Shown: positions 36,505-44,969 of the stretch, in pieces
Position numbering within the stretch: position 1 is the first letter of the stretch
Layout of the letters: each line of letters opens with the position of its first letter
Source: Rhodobacteraceae bacterium (ex Bugula neritina AB1)
Lineage (GTDB): Bacteria; Pseudomonadota; Alphaproteobacteria; Rhodobacterales; Rhodobacteraceae
Assembly (NCBI GenBank): GCA_001730095.1
Contig: MDLF01000051.1
Coordinates: 29,952 to 93,951, forward strand
Length of the DNA stretch: 64,000 nt
Reading direction: 5' to 3'
Program-made: the position numbers and the translations under genes
Notes under the pieces: generated by a model
The model's input: the letters and a program-made list of their open reading frames with translations, nothing else
Told to the model about the DNA's origin: nothing
Database searches by the model: none

Positions 36505-37473
36505 TCAGCCGAGGCCTGCACGCAGGCAGTCGTGGATGTGAAGGAGGCCTTCTGCTTTCTTGCCGTTGTCGGGATCGACCACGAACAAGCATGTGATCTT
36601 GCGCTGGTTCATCACCGCAACCGCTTCTTGCGCCATGGCGCCGGGGGCGATGGTGGTGGGGCTGGCGGTCATAACTTCGGCAGCTGTCTTGCCCAGCAGC
36701 CCGTCCATATGACGCCGCAGGTCGCCGTCGGTGATAATGCCGGCCAGCGAACCATCGGCGGCAGCAACGCCGGCAACACCAAACCCTTTCTGGCTGATCT
36801 CGATCAGCGCGTCGGCCATCAGGGTGTCTGCTGAAACCAGCGGCAGGGCATCATCCGCGTGCATCAGATCGCGCACCTTGCTGAGCTGGGCGCCAAGTTT
36901 GCCACCCGGATGGAAGTCACGGAAGTTTTCCGGGCGGAAATTGCGGTGCCGCATCAGGGCAATCGCCAGCGCGTCGCCCATCGCCAATGTCAGCGTGGTC
37001 GAAATCGAAGGCACCATGCCAAAGCCGCAAGCCTCACCCACCGAGGGGATTTGCAAGTGCACATCGGCCTGTTTCATCAGGGCGCTGTCCATCTTGCTGG
37101 ACAGGCCGATCAGCGGAATGGAAAAGCGGCGCGTGAAGGCCAGCAGATTGGCCAGTTCCGGCGCTTCGCCCGAATTGGAGATCGCCAATACGACATCGCC
37201 TTCGGACAGCATGCCCAGGTCGCCGTGGCTGGCCTCGGCGGGGTGCACGAAATAGGCGGGCGTACCGGTGGAGGCGAGAGTTGCTGCGATCTTGTGGCCG
37301 ATATGGCCGGATTTGCCGATGCCGCTGACAATGATACGGCCCGTTGCCTGCAAAATCAGCTGCACCGCGTCGCAAAACCGGTCATCAAGCCCGGCAGCCA
37401 GGGTTTCCAGCGCCTTGGCTTCGTCTGTGATGACCTGCCGCGCGGTGGTGAGGAATTTTTCTGTATCGGTCAT
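36505..37473 (-). CDS. kdsD: D-arabinose-5-phosphate isomerase (KpsF/GutQ family)
   Basis: Interconverts ribulose-5-phosphate and arabinose-5-phosphate, the entry to Kdo synthesis. The 322-residue protein has an N-terminal SIS domain (IVSGIGKSGHIGHKIAATLASTG; landmarks GIGKSGHIG, HPAEASHGDLG) and two CBS domains from about residue 205. It overlaps rnd by 4 bp upstream and precedes lptC by 22 bp. Together with kdsB elsewhere it feeds CMP-Kdo. Confidence 0.94.
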   Translation of the reverse strand: MTDTEKFLTTARQVITDEAKALETLAAGLDDRFCDAVQLILQATGRIIVSGIGKSGHIGHKIAATLASTGTPAYFVHPAEASHGDLGMLSEGDVVLAISNSGEAPELANLLAFTRRFSIPLIGLSSKMDSALMKQADVHLQIPSVGEACGFGMVPSISTTLTLAMGDALAIALMRHRNFRPENFRDFHPGGKLGAQLSKVRDLMHADDALPLVSADTLMADALIEISQKGFGVAGVAAADGSLAGIITDGDLRRHMDGLLGKTAAEVMTASPTTIAPGAMAQEAVAVMNQRKITCLFVVDPDNGKKAEGLLHIHDCLRAGLG

Positions 37474-38084
37474 GAGTGGGCAAAAATATCAATTTCGGGC
37501 CAGCCGGCCAAATCCAGCTTGGCGCGCATGGGAAGAAAATCAAAACAGGCCTGTGCCATTTCAGTGCGGCCTTCCCGGGCCAAACGCTTGTCCAGCGCCT
37601 CGCGCAGCTTGTGCAGGTGAAGAACATCCGAAGCGGCATAGTCGAGCTGGGCGTCGGTCAGCTCAGCTGCGCCCCAGTCGCTCATCTGTTGCTGCTTGGA
37701 GATGTCGATGCCCAGCAGTTCCTGGGTCAGGTTCTTGAGGCCATGCCGGTCAGTATAAGTGCGCACCAGGCGGCTGGCGATTTTGGTGCAATAGACCGGA
37801 GCCGTCAGGGCGCCGAAGGCATGGTACATGGCAGCGATGTCGAAACGGCCAAAGTGGAACAGTTTCAGGACATTCGGGTCTTCCAGCATCAGGCACAGGT
37901 TGGGCGCAGCAGTTTGGCCTTTTTCCACCTGAACGATGTGGGCATTCCCGTCGCCGCCTGACATCTGGATCACGCAAAGCCGGTCGCGATGCGGGTTAAG
38001 CCCCATAGTTTCGCAATCGATCGCAACAACGGGACCGAGATCCAGCCCGTCCGGAAGGTCGTTTTTGTACAGGTGATTGGCCAC
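37470..38084 (-). CDS. rnd: Ribonuclease D-like 3'-5' exonuclease
   Basis: A 204-residue DEDD exonuclease with only the catalytic domain and no HRDC domains, the short form common in Alphaproteobacteria. Active-site residues are seen in VVAIDCETMGLNP (D and E), LFHFGRFDIAAMY (D) and LDYAASDVLHLHKL (Y and D). It should trim RNA 3' ends such as tRNA precursors. It is the first gene of rnd-kdsD-lptCAB, and the accessory region starts directly upstream of it. Confidence 0.9.
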   Translation of the reverse strand: MANHLYKNDLPDGLDLGPVVAIDCETMGLNPHRDRLCVIQMSGGDGNAHIVQVEKGQTAAPNLCLMLEDPNVLKLFHFGRFDIAAMYHAFGALTAPVYCTKIASRLVRTYTDRHGLKNLTQELLGIDISKQQQMSDWGAAELTDAQLDYAASDVLHLHKLREALDKRLAREGRTEMAQACFDFLPMRAKLDLAGWPEIDIFAHS

Positions 38085-38209
38085 TGAAAGTCCCTTTTGA
38101 AATTGATCACGGCGGCAGGGTCTGGAGAGGAGATAGGCGCTTTGCCTGTCAAACTCAACTGTGCCGTGGAAAGGTCGCGGGAGTTAGGGCAGCCTGAGGC
38201 CGGATGCCT

Positions 38210-38312
38210 TGCCCGCCTAGCCAGCGCGAGGATGAAAGCAATCCTTCGCGCCAAGGCAGCTTGGCTTCACGCCTATCCGCAGGTTTGGGCTAAGCGGCGC
38301 CCTGAAGGCTGA
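38210..38312 (+). other. Candidate origin of transfer (oriT)
   Basis: Directly upstream of the mobilisation genes. An imperfect inverted repeat GCGAGGAT / ATCCTTCGC (38227-38251 region) precedes CTTCACGCCTATCC and then CTAAGCGGCGCCCTGAAGG. The last piece resembles the nic region of RSF1010-type origins (TAAGTGCGCCCT) with one substitution and one extra base. This is a proposal from pattern and position only. Confidence 0.35.
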
Positions 38313-38330
38313 ATATCTAGTTTTTAGGGA

Positions 38331-38471
38331 ATGGTGCGAACGAAAAGAGTTTCTTCGAACCGCTCTGACAGCCATTCTCAGCCAAATTTCGAAGAAGTAT
38401 TTGAGGAACTCGAACGTTGGAACGACATCCTCAAAGATGACAGGAACATCTTGCGGGGGCCGCGCCCATGA
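38331..38471 (+). CDS. Small protein upstream of mobC
   Basis: A 46-residue reading frame (MVRTKRVSSNRSD..., ending NILRGPRP) with an acidic middle (FEEVFEELERWNDILKDD). Its stop codon overlaps the mobC-like start by 4 bp (ATGA), the same coupling seen between mobC and the relaxase gene, which is the main evidence that it is real. No family is recognised. It may assist relaxosome assembly (inference). Confidence 0.5.
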   Translation: MVRTKRVSSNRSDSHSQPNFEEVFEELERWNDILKDDRNILRGPRP

Positions 38472-38824
38472 CCCGCCCCGCTCCTTTCTCGCTTCGCCTC
38501 ACACCAGAGGAACGATCTCAGCTTGAAGCCCAAGCTGGGGGCATGCCTCTGGCGTCCTATATCAAGTCCGTGGTTTTTGCCGCTGAAGCTCCCAAATACC
38601 GGAAGCGGCGGAAACCACCTGTTGCGGAGCAACAGCTATTGGCGGAAGTGCTGGCACGCCTTGCCCAGACAAAGCACGCCAACAACCTCAACCAGATCGC
38701 CAAACATCTGAACCTCGGCACGCTAGTCATCGATCCTGAACTGGAAGATGATCTCAAACGCGCCGTGACCGAAGTTGCATGGATACGGACAACACTGATG
38801 GAAGCCTTGGGGGTGAAGACATGA
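38468..38824 (+). CDS. mobC: MobC-like plasmid mobilisation relaxosome protein
   Basis: A 118-residue protein. The start APFSLRLTPEERSQLEAQAGGMPLASYIK is a ribbon-helix-helix-like DNA-binding segment and the later ANNLNQIAKHLN is the typical MobC motif. MobC proteins bind near oriT and help the relaxase to open the strands. Overlaps both the small gene before it and the relaxase gene after it by 4 bp. Confidence 0.8.
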   Translation: MTRPAPFSLRLTPEERSQLEAQAGGMPLASYIKSVVFAAEAPKYRKRRKPPVAEQQLLAEVLARLAQTKHANNLNQIAKHLNLGTLVIDPELEDDLKRAVTEVAWIRTTLMEALGVKT

Positions 38825-40092
38825 TCCTCAAAGGCTCACAACGTGCGGGCGCAAAGGCTCTTGCAGATCACCTTATAAATGATCGTGACAACGATCATTT
38901 CACCTGTTTAGAGTTGCGTGGATTTTCCACTGATCAACTTCATGATGCGTTGGCTGAGACCTACGCCATTTCAAAGGCCACCCGCTGCAAACAGTTCATG
39001 TTCTCACTGAGTTTAAACCCGCCTACAGATCACATTGCTACCGAAGATGACTTTCTTGAGGCCGCAGATCGTGCAGAACAGGCACTCGGGCTGGATGGCC
39101 AGCCCCGCGCCATTGTCATGCACGAGAAAGAAGGTCGTCGTCATGCCCATGTCATCTGGTCGCGGATCGATGTGGATGAGATGAAGGCAATCAATTTGCC
39201 GCACTTCAAAAACAAGCTGCGTGATCTGTCTCGCGATCTTTTCCTAGATCATGGTTGGGTGTTGCCTGACGGATTAGCGACCTACGGCAACAAAAGCCCT
39301 TTAAACTTCACCTTGGAAGAATGGCAGCACGCAAAGCGCCAGAACCTCGACCCGCGAGAAATCAAGCAAGCGCTTCAGCAAGCGTGGGAACGCTGTGACA
39401 GCCAGATTGGTTTCAAAAATGCCCTTGAAGATCGCGGCTACTTTCTCGCTCGCGGTGATCGCCGTGGCTTTGTCGCCTTAGATGTCGATGGTAATGTCTA
39501 CGCCATCCCGAAATGGACAGGACTCAAAGCCAAAGATGTGAAAGCCAAACTCGGTTCTCCTGCCGAACTGCCATCTGTTGTTGCTGCACGCGCCAGCATC
39601 CGATCCAAGGTCTCAGATCAGATGCGCGAGTACATCTCGCAGACCAAGGAAAGGCAGGCGGAGGAATTTCAGCCACTGCACAGTGAACATCAGGCGATGA
39701 AAGATGTCCATCGTCACGAGCGGCAGAAACTCAAAGACGGTCAAGCCAAACGCTGGATTGAGGAAACCAAAACACGTTCGGATCGCTTCAACAAAGGTGT
39801 ACGCGGGTTGTTTGACCGCCTGACAGGCAAAGCCAAATCTATTCAATCTCAAAATGAGCTGGAAGCGCGCAAGGCTGCGAAGCGTGATCAGAAACAGCGC
39901 GATTTCATGGTCAAAGAACAGATGAAAGAGCGCCAAGCACTTCAACGCGACGTTCAAAAGCTCCGCCGCCGTCACAAACAGGAACGCAGCCTTCTGGCGC
40001 AGCGCATCAAGCAGAGCTTATCCAAAACTGCTCCAGCCAAAGACCTTTCTAAATCACGCCGTCCACAAAGAGGTATTCACCTCTCACTCTAG
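38821..40092 (+). CDS. mobA: Relaxase/mobilisation nuclease
   Basis: A 423-residue protein with the relaxase domain in the first 180 residues. The metal-binding histidine motif HEKEGRRHAHVIWSR places His101, His108 and His110 as in the HxH motif III of VirD2/MobA-type relaxases, and MILKGSQRAGAKALADHL opens the protein as in an alphaproteobacterial relaxase group that I recall. The rest is charged and probably coiled coil (KQRDFMVKEQMKERQALQRDVQKL). There is no Tyr before position 48, so the nucleophile is not evident. It should nick DNA at oriT and pilot the strand to the coupling protein. Start at 38821 (ATGA overlap). Confidence 0.82.
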   Translation: MILKGSQRAGAKALADHLINDRDNDHFTCLELRGFSTDQLHDALAETYAISKATRCKQFMFSLSLNPPTDHIATEDDFLEAADRAEQALGLDGQPRAIVMHEKEGRRHAHVIWSRIDVDEMKAINLPHFKNKLRDLSRDLFLDHGWVLPDGLATYGNKSPLNFTLEEWQHAKRQNLDPREIKQALQQAWERCDSQIGFKNALEDRGYFLARGDRRGFVALDVDGNVYAIPKWTGLKAKDVKAKLGSPAELPSVVAARASIRSKVSDQMREYISQTKERQAEEFQPLHSEHQAMKDVHRHERQKLKDGQAKRWIEETKTRSDRFNKGVRGLFDRLTGKAKSIQSQNELEARKAAKRDQKQRDFMVKEQMKERQALQRDVQKLRRRHKQERSLLAQRIKQSLSKTAPAKDLSKSRRPQRGIHLSL

Positions 40093-40115
40093 ATTATCCT
40101 TCGAAGGGATTTTAC

Positions 40116-41903
40116 GTGAAATATCAAAACAAAGCCATGTTCTGGCAGATCACTGCTGGGCTGATCGTTCTAGGTCTTCCAGCAGAAGCACAGCTATTTT
40201 CTGGTTCAAGTTCCACATCTGGAAACGGTGCAGAAGGAGGCTTGCGCATTGGCTTAGTCCTTGCCTCAACCGCCATCGGCTTTGGCTTAGGCTGGCTAAC
40301 TACCGATCAAGCACGAAACGCCCGTCTTATCATAGGCGGAACCATTACCGCGGTGGTGCTCATGATGGTTCTGCTGATGGATAATGCTCTTGGATGGAGC
40401 ATGGCACTGGCTTCATCCTTCCTTGGGTTTTCCGTTGCTCTCGGCTGGTGGGCACGAGCTGGACTAAGATCGCTTGCTGAAACTCCCACAACGTTTGGTT
40501 CGAGCCGTTGGGCCAATGATCAAGATTTGGTCAATGGTGACGTTCTGGGAGATGAAGGCATTGCTCTCGGGGAAACACTAACTGATCCCTCCGTAGAAAA
40601 TGACTTCATTTCTTACAAAGGTGATCGCCATCTTTTCACCGTTGCCCCGACTCGTTCTGGAAAGGGCACAACCCAAATCATCCCCAATCTGTTGACCTAT
40701 GAAGGGTCCATGTTGGTAATCGATCCCAAAGGTGAAAACGCAATGATCACGGCCAAGCGTCGAAATGAGCTCGGCCAAGAAGTACATATCGTGGATCCTT
40801 GGGGCATTGCTCATGTAGAGGGTTTTGAACCGTCAACGTTCAACCCGTTCGACTGGTTAGATACTCGTGACCCTGATTTATCCGAGAACGCCATGCTTCT
40901 AGCTTCCGCTCTCGTAGTCGAGAGCAACAGTAAAGACCCATTCTGGGACGAAGAGGCAAAGGCGTTGCTTCAGGGCCTAATCATGTATGTCGCAACAGAC
41001 CACGAGGAAGATGGCAAACGTCATTTGCCTCGTGTTCGGGAACTGCTCGTTCAACGTCAGACAGATCTGAAAGAACTGTTTGAAAAAATGGCACAATCTT
41101 TTCACCCTATCGTACGCAGTACAGGAGAGCGCAGCCTTCAAAAAGAGGAGAAAATGTTTGCCAGCGTCCTAGCGTCTGCACAGTCTCACACGCACTTTTT
41201 GGACAGTGATCGCATCGCAGCCAATATGAAGGCGTCCAGCTTTAAGTTTGAAGACCTCAAGACAAGGCCAATGACGATTTTTCTGGTTCTGCCCGCTGAT
41301 CGTTTGAATACCTTTGGTCGATGGTTACGCTTGCTAGTACAGCAAGCCATTACCGTGAACGCACGGAACATCGAAACAAAGCCAACCAAACCCATTCTGT
41401 TTATCTTGGATGAGTTTGCTGCTCTGGGTAAGCTCAGCATGATTGAGCAGGCTTATGGCCTGATGGCAGGATTTGGAATGCAGATTTGGGCGATTGTCCA
41501 AGACCTCAACCAGCTCGAGAGAATTTACGGCAAAGGATGGCAATCTTTCATCGCCAATGCAGGGATGATCAACTATTTCGGATCTTCTGACAAAATGACC
41601 GCAGAATATTTTTCCAGCTTGTGCGGGGAAATGACCGTTTGGAACATCAGTACCGCACTGTCCAAAGCCATTGGCAGCAGCACGGGTTCGGGGCAAGGTG
41701 GTGGTTCTTCATCGACAACGGATACGTCCAGTGACACACATGCCGCCGCTCAGCGGAAACTGATCTATCCTGATGAGCTGATGCGGCTCTCAAAAGGACA
41801 GCAGCTTGTTCTAATCGAAGACCTTCCGCCTCTGATGGCTAAGAAAGTGCCGTGGTTTGAAGATGAAGAGCTGAAGGAACTCGGCTGCAATCTGCAAAAC
41901 TAA
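40116..41903 (+). CDS. VirD4/TraG-type type IV coupling protein
   Basis: A 595-residue inner-membrane ATPase that brings the relaxase-DNA complex to a type IV secretion channel. The N-terminus has three hydrophobic segments (residues about 8-25, 45-65, 72-110). Walker A-like APTRSGKGTTQIIPN is near residue 178 and Walker B FILDEFAALGKL near 430. The C-terminus has a Ser/Gly/Thr-rich linker. It lies 24 bp after the relaxase gene. No type IV secretion genes are in the window, so it would have to use a channel encoded elsewhere in the cell. Confidence 0.88.
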   Translation: MKYQNKAMFWQITAGLIVLGLPAEAQLFSGSSSTSGNGAEGGLRIGLVLASTAIGFGLGWLTTDQARNARLIIGGTITAVVLMMVLLMDNALGWSMALASSFLGFSVALGWWARAGLRSLAETPTTFGSSRWANDQDLVNGDVLGDEGIALGETLTDPSVENDFISYKGDRHLFTVAPTRSGKGTTQIIPNLLTYEGSMLVIDPKGENAMITAKRRNELGQEVHIVDPWGIAHVEGFEPSTFNPFDWLDTRDPDLSENAMLLASALVVESNSKDPFWDEEAKALLQGLIMYVATDHEEDGKRHLPRVRELLVQRQTDLKELFEKMAQSFHPIVRSTGERSLQKEEKMFASVLASAQSHTHFLDSDRIAANMKASSFKFEDLKTRPMTIFLVLPADRLNTFGRWLRLLVQQAITVNARNIETKPTKPILFILDEFAALGKLSMIEQAYGLMAGFGMQIWAIVQDLNQLERIYGKGWQSFIANAGMINYFGSSDKMTAEYFSSLCGEMTVWNISTALSKAIGSSTGSGQGGGSSSTTDTSSDTHAAAQRKLIYPDELMRLSKGQQLVLIEDLPPLMAKKVPWFEDEELKELGCNLQN

Positions 41904-41964
41904 AATTTCAGCGGGTGGTCTTCTCCATCCGTTTGACCTCTTCGAAAGAGGAAGGAACCAGATC

Positions 41965-42600
41965 TTGACGCAAGACAAAAGCAAGCACCCGAAAAAGCCC
42001 TTCAACGAAGCAGCAGAGAAACCAGTGATGGAGGTAGTGTTCGTTTCAGACATGGACGATACGTTTGACAACGACGCCGAAGCACCATTGCGTGGCAACA
42101 CAGACCCCAAACACGATCCCAAGAATGTGAAAAACAAAGGTCTTACGCCATCAGGAACGAACTCCCCGTTTGGACGTCCACGGGCGCAAGGGCAGGAGAC
42201 GGTTAAACAAGCCAATAATCCAAGTGGTCAACCCGCCAACAAGGAGAGACAAGAAGAACTCTTGAACGGAAATCATACCGTTGAGGATGTGTTTAATGGG
42301 CTAAGAGTACGAACAACCCTTGCAAGCGAACCCTTTGAGGCAGGAGTTCGCGGTGGCCGCATCGAAGAACTTGTCGTCACTGAAGGGGAACGCGGGCATG
42401 AACTTGAGTTGGCTCGTTTTCTTAAAGGTGACTGGGAGAAAACAGCTGAGACAACACCAGCTCGCCAAAGCATTATGGACGCCATTGCCAAATACGACCC
42501 TGAATGCCTGAGGCCGAAAGAAAAGTCGAAAGAATCTGCGAAAATACAAGAAAGAGATTTAGGAAAGGGTGATAGCGGCAAGAAGGGGCATTCTCGATAA
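41965..42600 (+). CDS. Unrecognised hydrophilic protein of the mobilisation cassette
   Basis: 211 residues, starting at a TTG (41965) preceded by GGAAGGA. Highly charged with repeated low-complexity stretches (KPFNEAAEKPVMEVVF, DMDDTFDNDAEAP). The second half has a more ordered look: VEDVFNGLRVRTTLASEPFE and RGHELELARFLKGDWEK. Sits 62 bp after the coupling protein in the same direction and with similar codon use, so it belongs to the cassette. No function assigned. Confidence 0.6.
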   Translation: MTQDKSKHPKKPFNEAAEKPVMEVVFVSDMDDTFDNDAEAPLRGNTDPKHDPKNVKNKGLTPSGTNSPFGRPRAQGQETVKQANNPSGQPANKERQEELLNGNHTVEDVFNGLRVRTTLASEPFEAGVRGGRIEELVVTEGERGHELELARFLKGDWEKTAETTPARQSIMDAIAKYDPECLRPKEKSKESAKIQERDLGKGDSGKKGHSR

Positions 42601-42637
42601 TCTGGATTTAGGTCAATATTTGTGACATAATAAGTTT

Positions 42638-42946
42638 ATGGATATATTCAACAATGACTTCCTACCAGATGGAGAGTGGACATCAAGATACGTCAAAAAC
42701 GCCTTTGGCATAGATGAAGCGATTAAACTTCCTGTCACACATTGGAAGCATTTTGACTGGCTGGCTTCGAATGGTGCTGACATGGATCAGTTTACGATGG
42801 AATACGATGTGAACCGCCATATTGGGCAACCCTACCACATCAGTTTCTCAGGGTATGTTGAGAAAATGCTTGTTAAGGACGAAGCTCATCGCCATCGTTC
42901 AGGCGAAGATGTTCCGTTGTACATCAATCCATATCGACCCTTGTGA
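42638..42946 (+). CDS. Unrecognised 102-residue protein
   Basis: Small acidic protein (MDIFNNDFLPDGEWTSRYVK...) containing THWKHFDWLASNGADMDQFTMEYD and HISFSGYVEKMLVKDE. No family recognised; aromatic-rich helix-turn-helix-size segments suggest a small globular protein. It precedes the HEPN-like gene by 33 bp on the same strand and could be its partner, for example an antitoxin (inference from gene pairing only). Confidence 0.5.
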   Translation: MDIFNNDFLPDGEWTSRYVKNAFGIDEAIKLPVTHWKHFDWLASNGADMDQFTMEYDVNRHIGQPYHISFSGYVEKMLVKDEAHRHRSGEDVPLYINPYRPL

Positions 42947-42979
42947 CGTTATCGTCACCTAATTCCTTTCAGAGAACCA

Positions 42980-43609
42980 ATGGATAGAAAATCAGAAACC
43001 AAGCAGATAGCAGGTCACCTCACAGCCGACGATTGGAAGCTACGCAAGAAGCAACTTGAAGACTCCCCAACAGAAGATAATTGGGCACAGGCATACGAAG
43101 ACTTTTTCCGACAGAGGTTAGGGTTGCGGTACCTAGAGCCAATATCCTTACTTCAGAGGGAGGGAAGCTTTCAAGGTGAGGGCTTCTCAATAGTAACTAT
43201 TCAGTGCGCCCTCATAGAGTTCTTGGAAGCCACGCGGCAGGGCAAAAATTACCGTTTCGTTCAAAACGCTAGTCAGCTTGGAGAACATGAATACAATAGA
43301 AGCGGTGCTTTGTTCTCATATTTTCTATCACGTAACTCGCCTTTTTCTGACTACTTCGACGACGAAAGCGCCACAGAGTTTTATAAATCGGTTAGGTGTG
43401 GATTGCTTCATGAGGCCAGCACCAAGAACGGCTGGAAAATCTGGGCTTCGGGTACGAAGCCTGTGAACATTAAAAATAGAACCATGTTCCGAGATGCCTT
43501 TCAAAGGGCGTTACTCGAGTACATAGAAAACTATGGTAGAGAGCTGCTCACAGATGCAAACTTACAAGCCGCATTCATTCGGAAGTTCGATCATCTCGCA
43601 GACACCTGA
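42980..43609 (+). CDS. Unrecognised protein with a HEPN-like R-x4-H motif
   Basis: 209 residues, mostly predicted helical. FYKSVRCGLLHEASTKNGW (R139 and H144) fits the R-x4-H signature of HEPN domains, many of which are RNases of toxins or of defence systems. The order helix-rich region, then the R-x4-H box late in the chain, suits a HEPN fold, but no wider similarity could be checked. It follows a 102-residue gene after 33 bp inside a mobilisable cassette. Function is not assigned; an RNA-binding or toxin role is a guess. Confidence 0.5.
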   Translation: MDRKSETKQIAGHLTADDWKLRKKQLEDSPTEDNWAQAYEDFFRQRLGLRYLEPISLLQREGSFQGEGFSIVTIQCALIEFLEATRQGKNYRFVQNASQLGEHEYNRSGALFSYFLSRNSPFSDYFDDESATEFYKSVRCGLLHEASTKNGWKIWASGTKPVNIKNRTMFRDAFQRALLEYIENYGRELLTDANLQAAFIRKFDHLADT

Positions 43610-43718
43610 TCATAGCTTCATCGACGGATATGACCTACAATTAGCCTCTGCTCATTGTCCAAGATGTTGAAAGCCGTATGGTTCAAAGCGTAAAGCACAC
43701 TTATAATATTCACCTCCT

Positions 43719-44249
43719 CTACTCGTAAGGTAAGTGACCCATCAACTCTATCATCAAGTCGCCGTCTAGAACCTCAAAGGGGATATCTAGATAATGGTCT
43801 GGATGACGCGGTTTTGCTTTCCCATCGTTGGGTGCATTACGCGTATGCCCCCTCACTTTCTCACCAGAAGTTTTTATGTAAGGCAAAATTACTAATCGGC
43901 CATGATTTCGTGACTCAATAGTTCCACCAAACCAAGTCGCCTCCCCTTCACCACTATTCCCGTTGGAAACTTGCTTCACCTGCCATCCAATGTCTCCATC
44001 TTCTTCATACCAAAACACTACCCCATTGCAGACAAGTGCTTTCTTGCCCTGCGCAAGAGCTTCTGCAAGAAGCCTCTTAACCTGCGCTAACTGAAGAAGT
44101 TCATTTGCACGCGGTAACAGAATTCTTCTGATTTCCGATTTGGTTTTTCCCCAGTGGGAACGAGCACTCAGCCCAAATGGGTTTGCTATGCGTGCACGAT
44201 AGGCAGTTTGAGCATGCTTCTTTGTCAGATTGTACGGTTTTGACCAGGG
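43719..44249 (-). pseudogene. Hypothetical protein gene lacking its 5' end
   Basis: A reading frame on the minus strand whose coding-looking sequence runs from about 44247 to 43719 (SKPYNLTKKHAQTAYRARIANP... through FWYEEDGDIGWQVKQ to ELMGHLPYE) with no ATG in frame; the first GTG is at 44018, deep inside. Upstream of about 44249 the sequence changes to GC-rich, so the start was probably cut off by a rearrangement or insertion. No family recognised. The stretch 44018-43719 alone (99 residues) could be translated from the internal GTG. Confidence 0.5.
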
Positions 44250-44309
44250 TAAGCGACCGGGCGCCCAAGGGTGCGTATGACAGAACGAGCGAACACCATC
44301 AGGAGGCGA

Positions 44310-44333
44310 GGGCGGCGTTAGCCGCCCCCTTTT
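44310..44333. terminator. Hairpin after the truncated gene
   Basis: Stem GGGCGGC / GCCGCCC with loop GTTA (44310-44327), followed by CCTTTT on the plus strand. It lies between the two remnants and could stop transcription from either side. Confidence 0.45.
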
Positions 44334-44335
44334 CC

Positions 44336-44530
44336 TTAGGCGCCAGCCACACCGCCGAACAGGGCGTCCGGACGGAGGCAGACAGTGATCGGGTTCGACT
44401 GGATCTCGATCTCGCGGAAGCGACCTTTCGGGTCGAAGTGCGGCAGCGCGTATTCGACCAGACCCAGGGAGCCGGCGTATCCATCGCGGTCAGCCGGAGC
44501 GAACAGCTGGTGGAAAAGGCCGGAAGTGCC
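44336..44530 (-). pseudogene. C-terminal remnant of an unrecognised gene, cut by IS66
   Basis: The minus-strand frame enters from the IS66 left end and reads about 64 codons (GTSGLFHQLFAPADRDGYAGS ... NPITVCLRPDALFGGVAGA, then stop). Coding bias fits high-GC host genes. The stop is followed by the hairpin GGGCGGC-TAAC-GCCGCCC. The sequence stops matching at the IS66 inverted repeat, so the 5' end was lost. I do not recognise the family. Confidence 0.5.
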
Positions 44531-44618
44531 GTGACCGTCCGGTCTGCCCGCACTGACGGTGGTCGTTAGTGATGGATAATGTCCATTAGCGAACAAATGG
44601 ACATTATCGGAGTGGAAC

Positions 44619-44969
44619 ATGTCGAAGCGGCGCAGGCGGCGGACTTGGTCTGAAGATGAGAAGCGCATGATTTGCGCGCAGACGCGGGTGCCTGGTGTAT
44701 CGGTTGCCCAGGTTGCGCGGCGCTACGATGTGAATGCCAATCAGGTCTTCAATTGGCTTAAAGAGCCGCGGTTTGCGGCGGAGGCCGATGAGGAGCAGGA
44801 CGTATCCCGCTTCCTGCCGGTTGAAGTTCTGGACGCTGAGCCTGCTTCAGCCCCGCCAGATGCCAGTGCGCAGATCGAGGTGGAGCTTGCCAACGGCCAC
44901 CGCCTGAAGGTTCAGGGCGGCTTTGATCCCGATGCGCTCGCCGCACTGATCCGGAAGCTTTCGGCGTGA
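44619..44969 (+). CDS. tnpA: IS66 TnpA-like DNA-binding protein
   Basis: 116 residues, first gene of IS66 copy I. A helix-turn-helix is visible: [41 protein letters not shown] (landmarks [17 protein letters not shown]). A 13-bp inverted repeat (44575-44587 / 44596-44608) with an 8-nt spacer lies directly upstream and may be an operator. It overlaps tnpB by 4 bp (ATGA). TnpA and TnpB help the TnpC transposase in this family. Confidence 0.92.
   Translation: MSKRRRRRTWSEDEKRMICAQTRVPGVSVAQVARRYDVNANQVFNWLKEPRFAAEADEEQDVSRFLPVEVLDAEPASAPPDASAQIEVELANGHRLKVQGGFDPDALAALIRKLSA

Noticed and set aside
38097..38312. 71-codon plus-strand frame between rnd and the mob genes
   Set aside because: No coupling to the next gene, no family, and it overlaps a better candidate, the oriT region.
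44336..44530. Phage gene
   Set aside because: The C-terminal remnant looked like a structural phage protein at first, but no motif supports it and no other phage gene is near.
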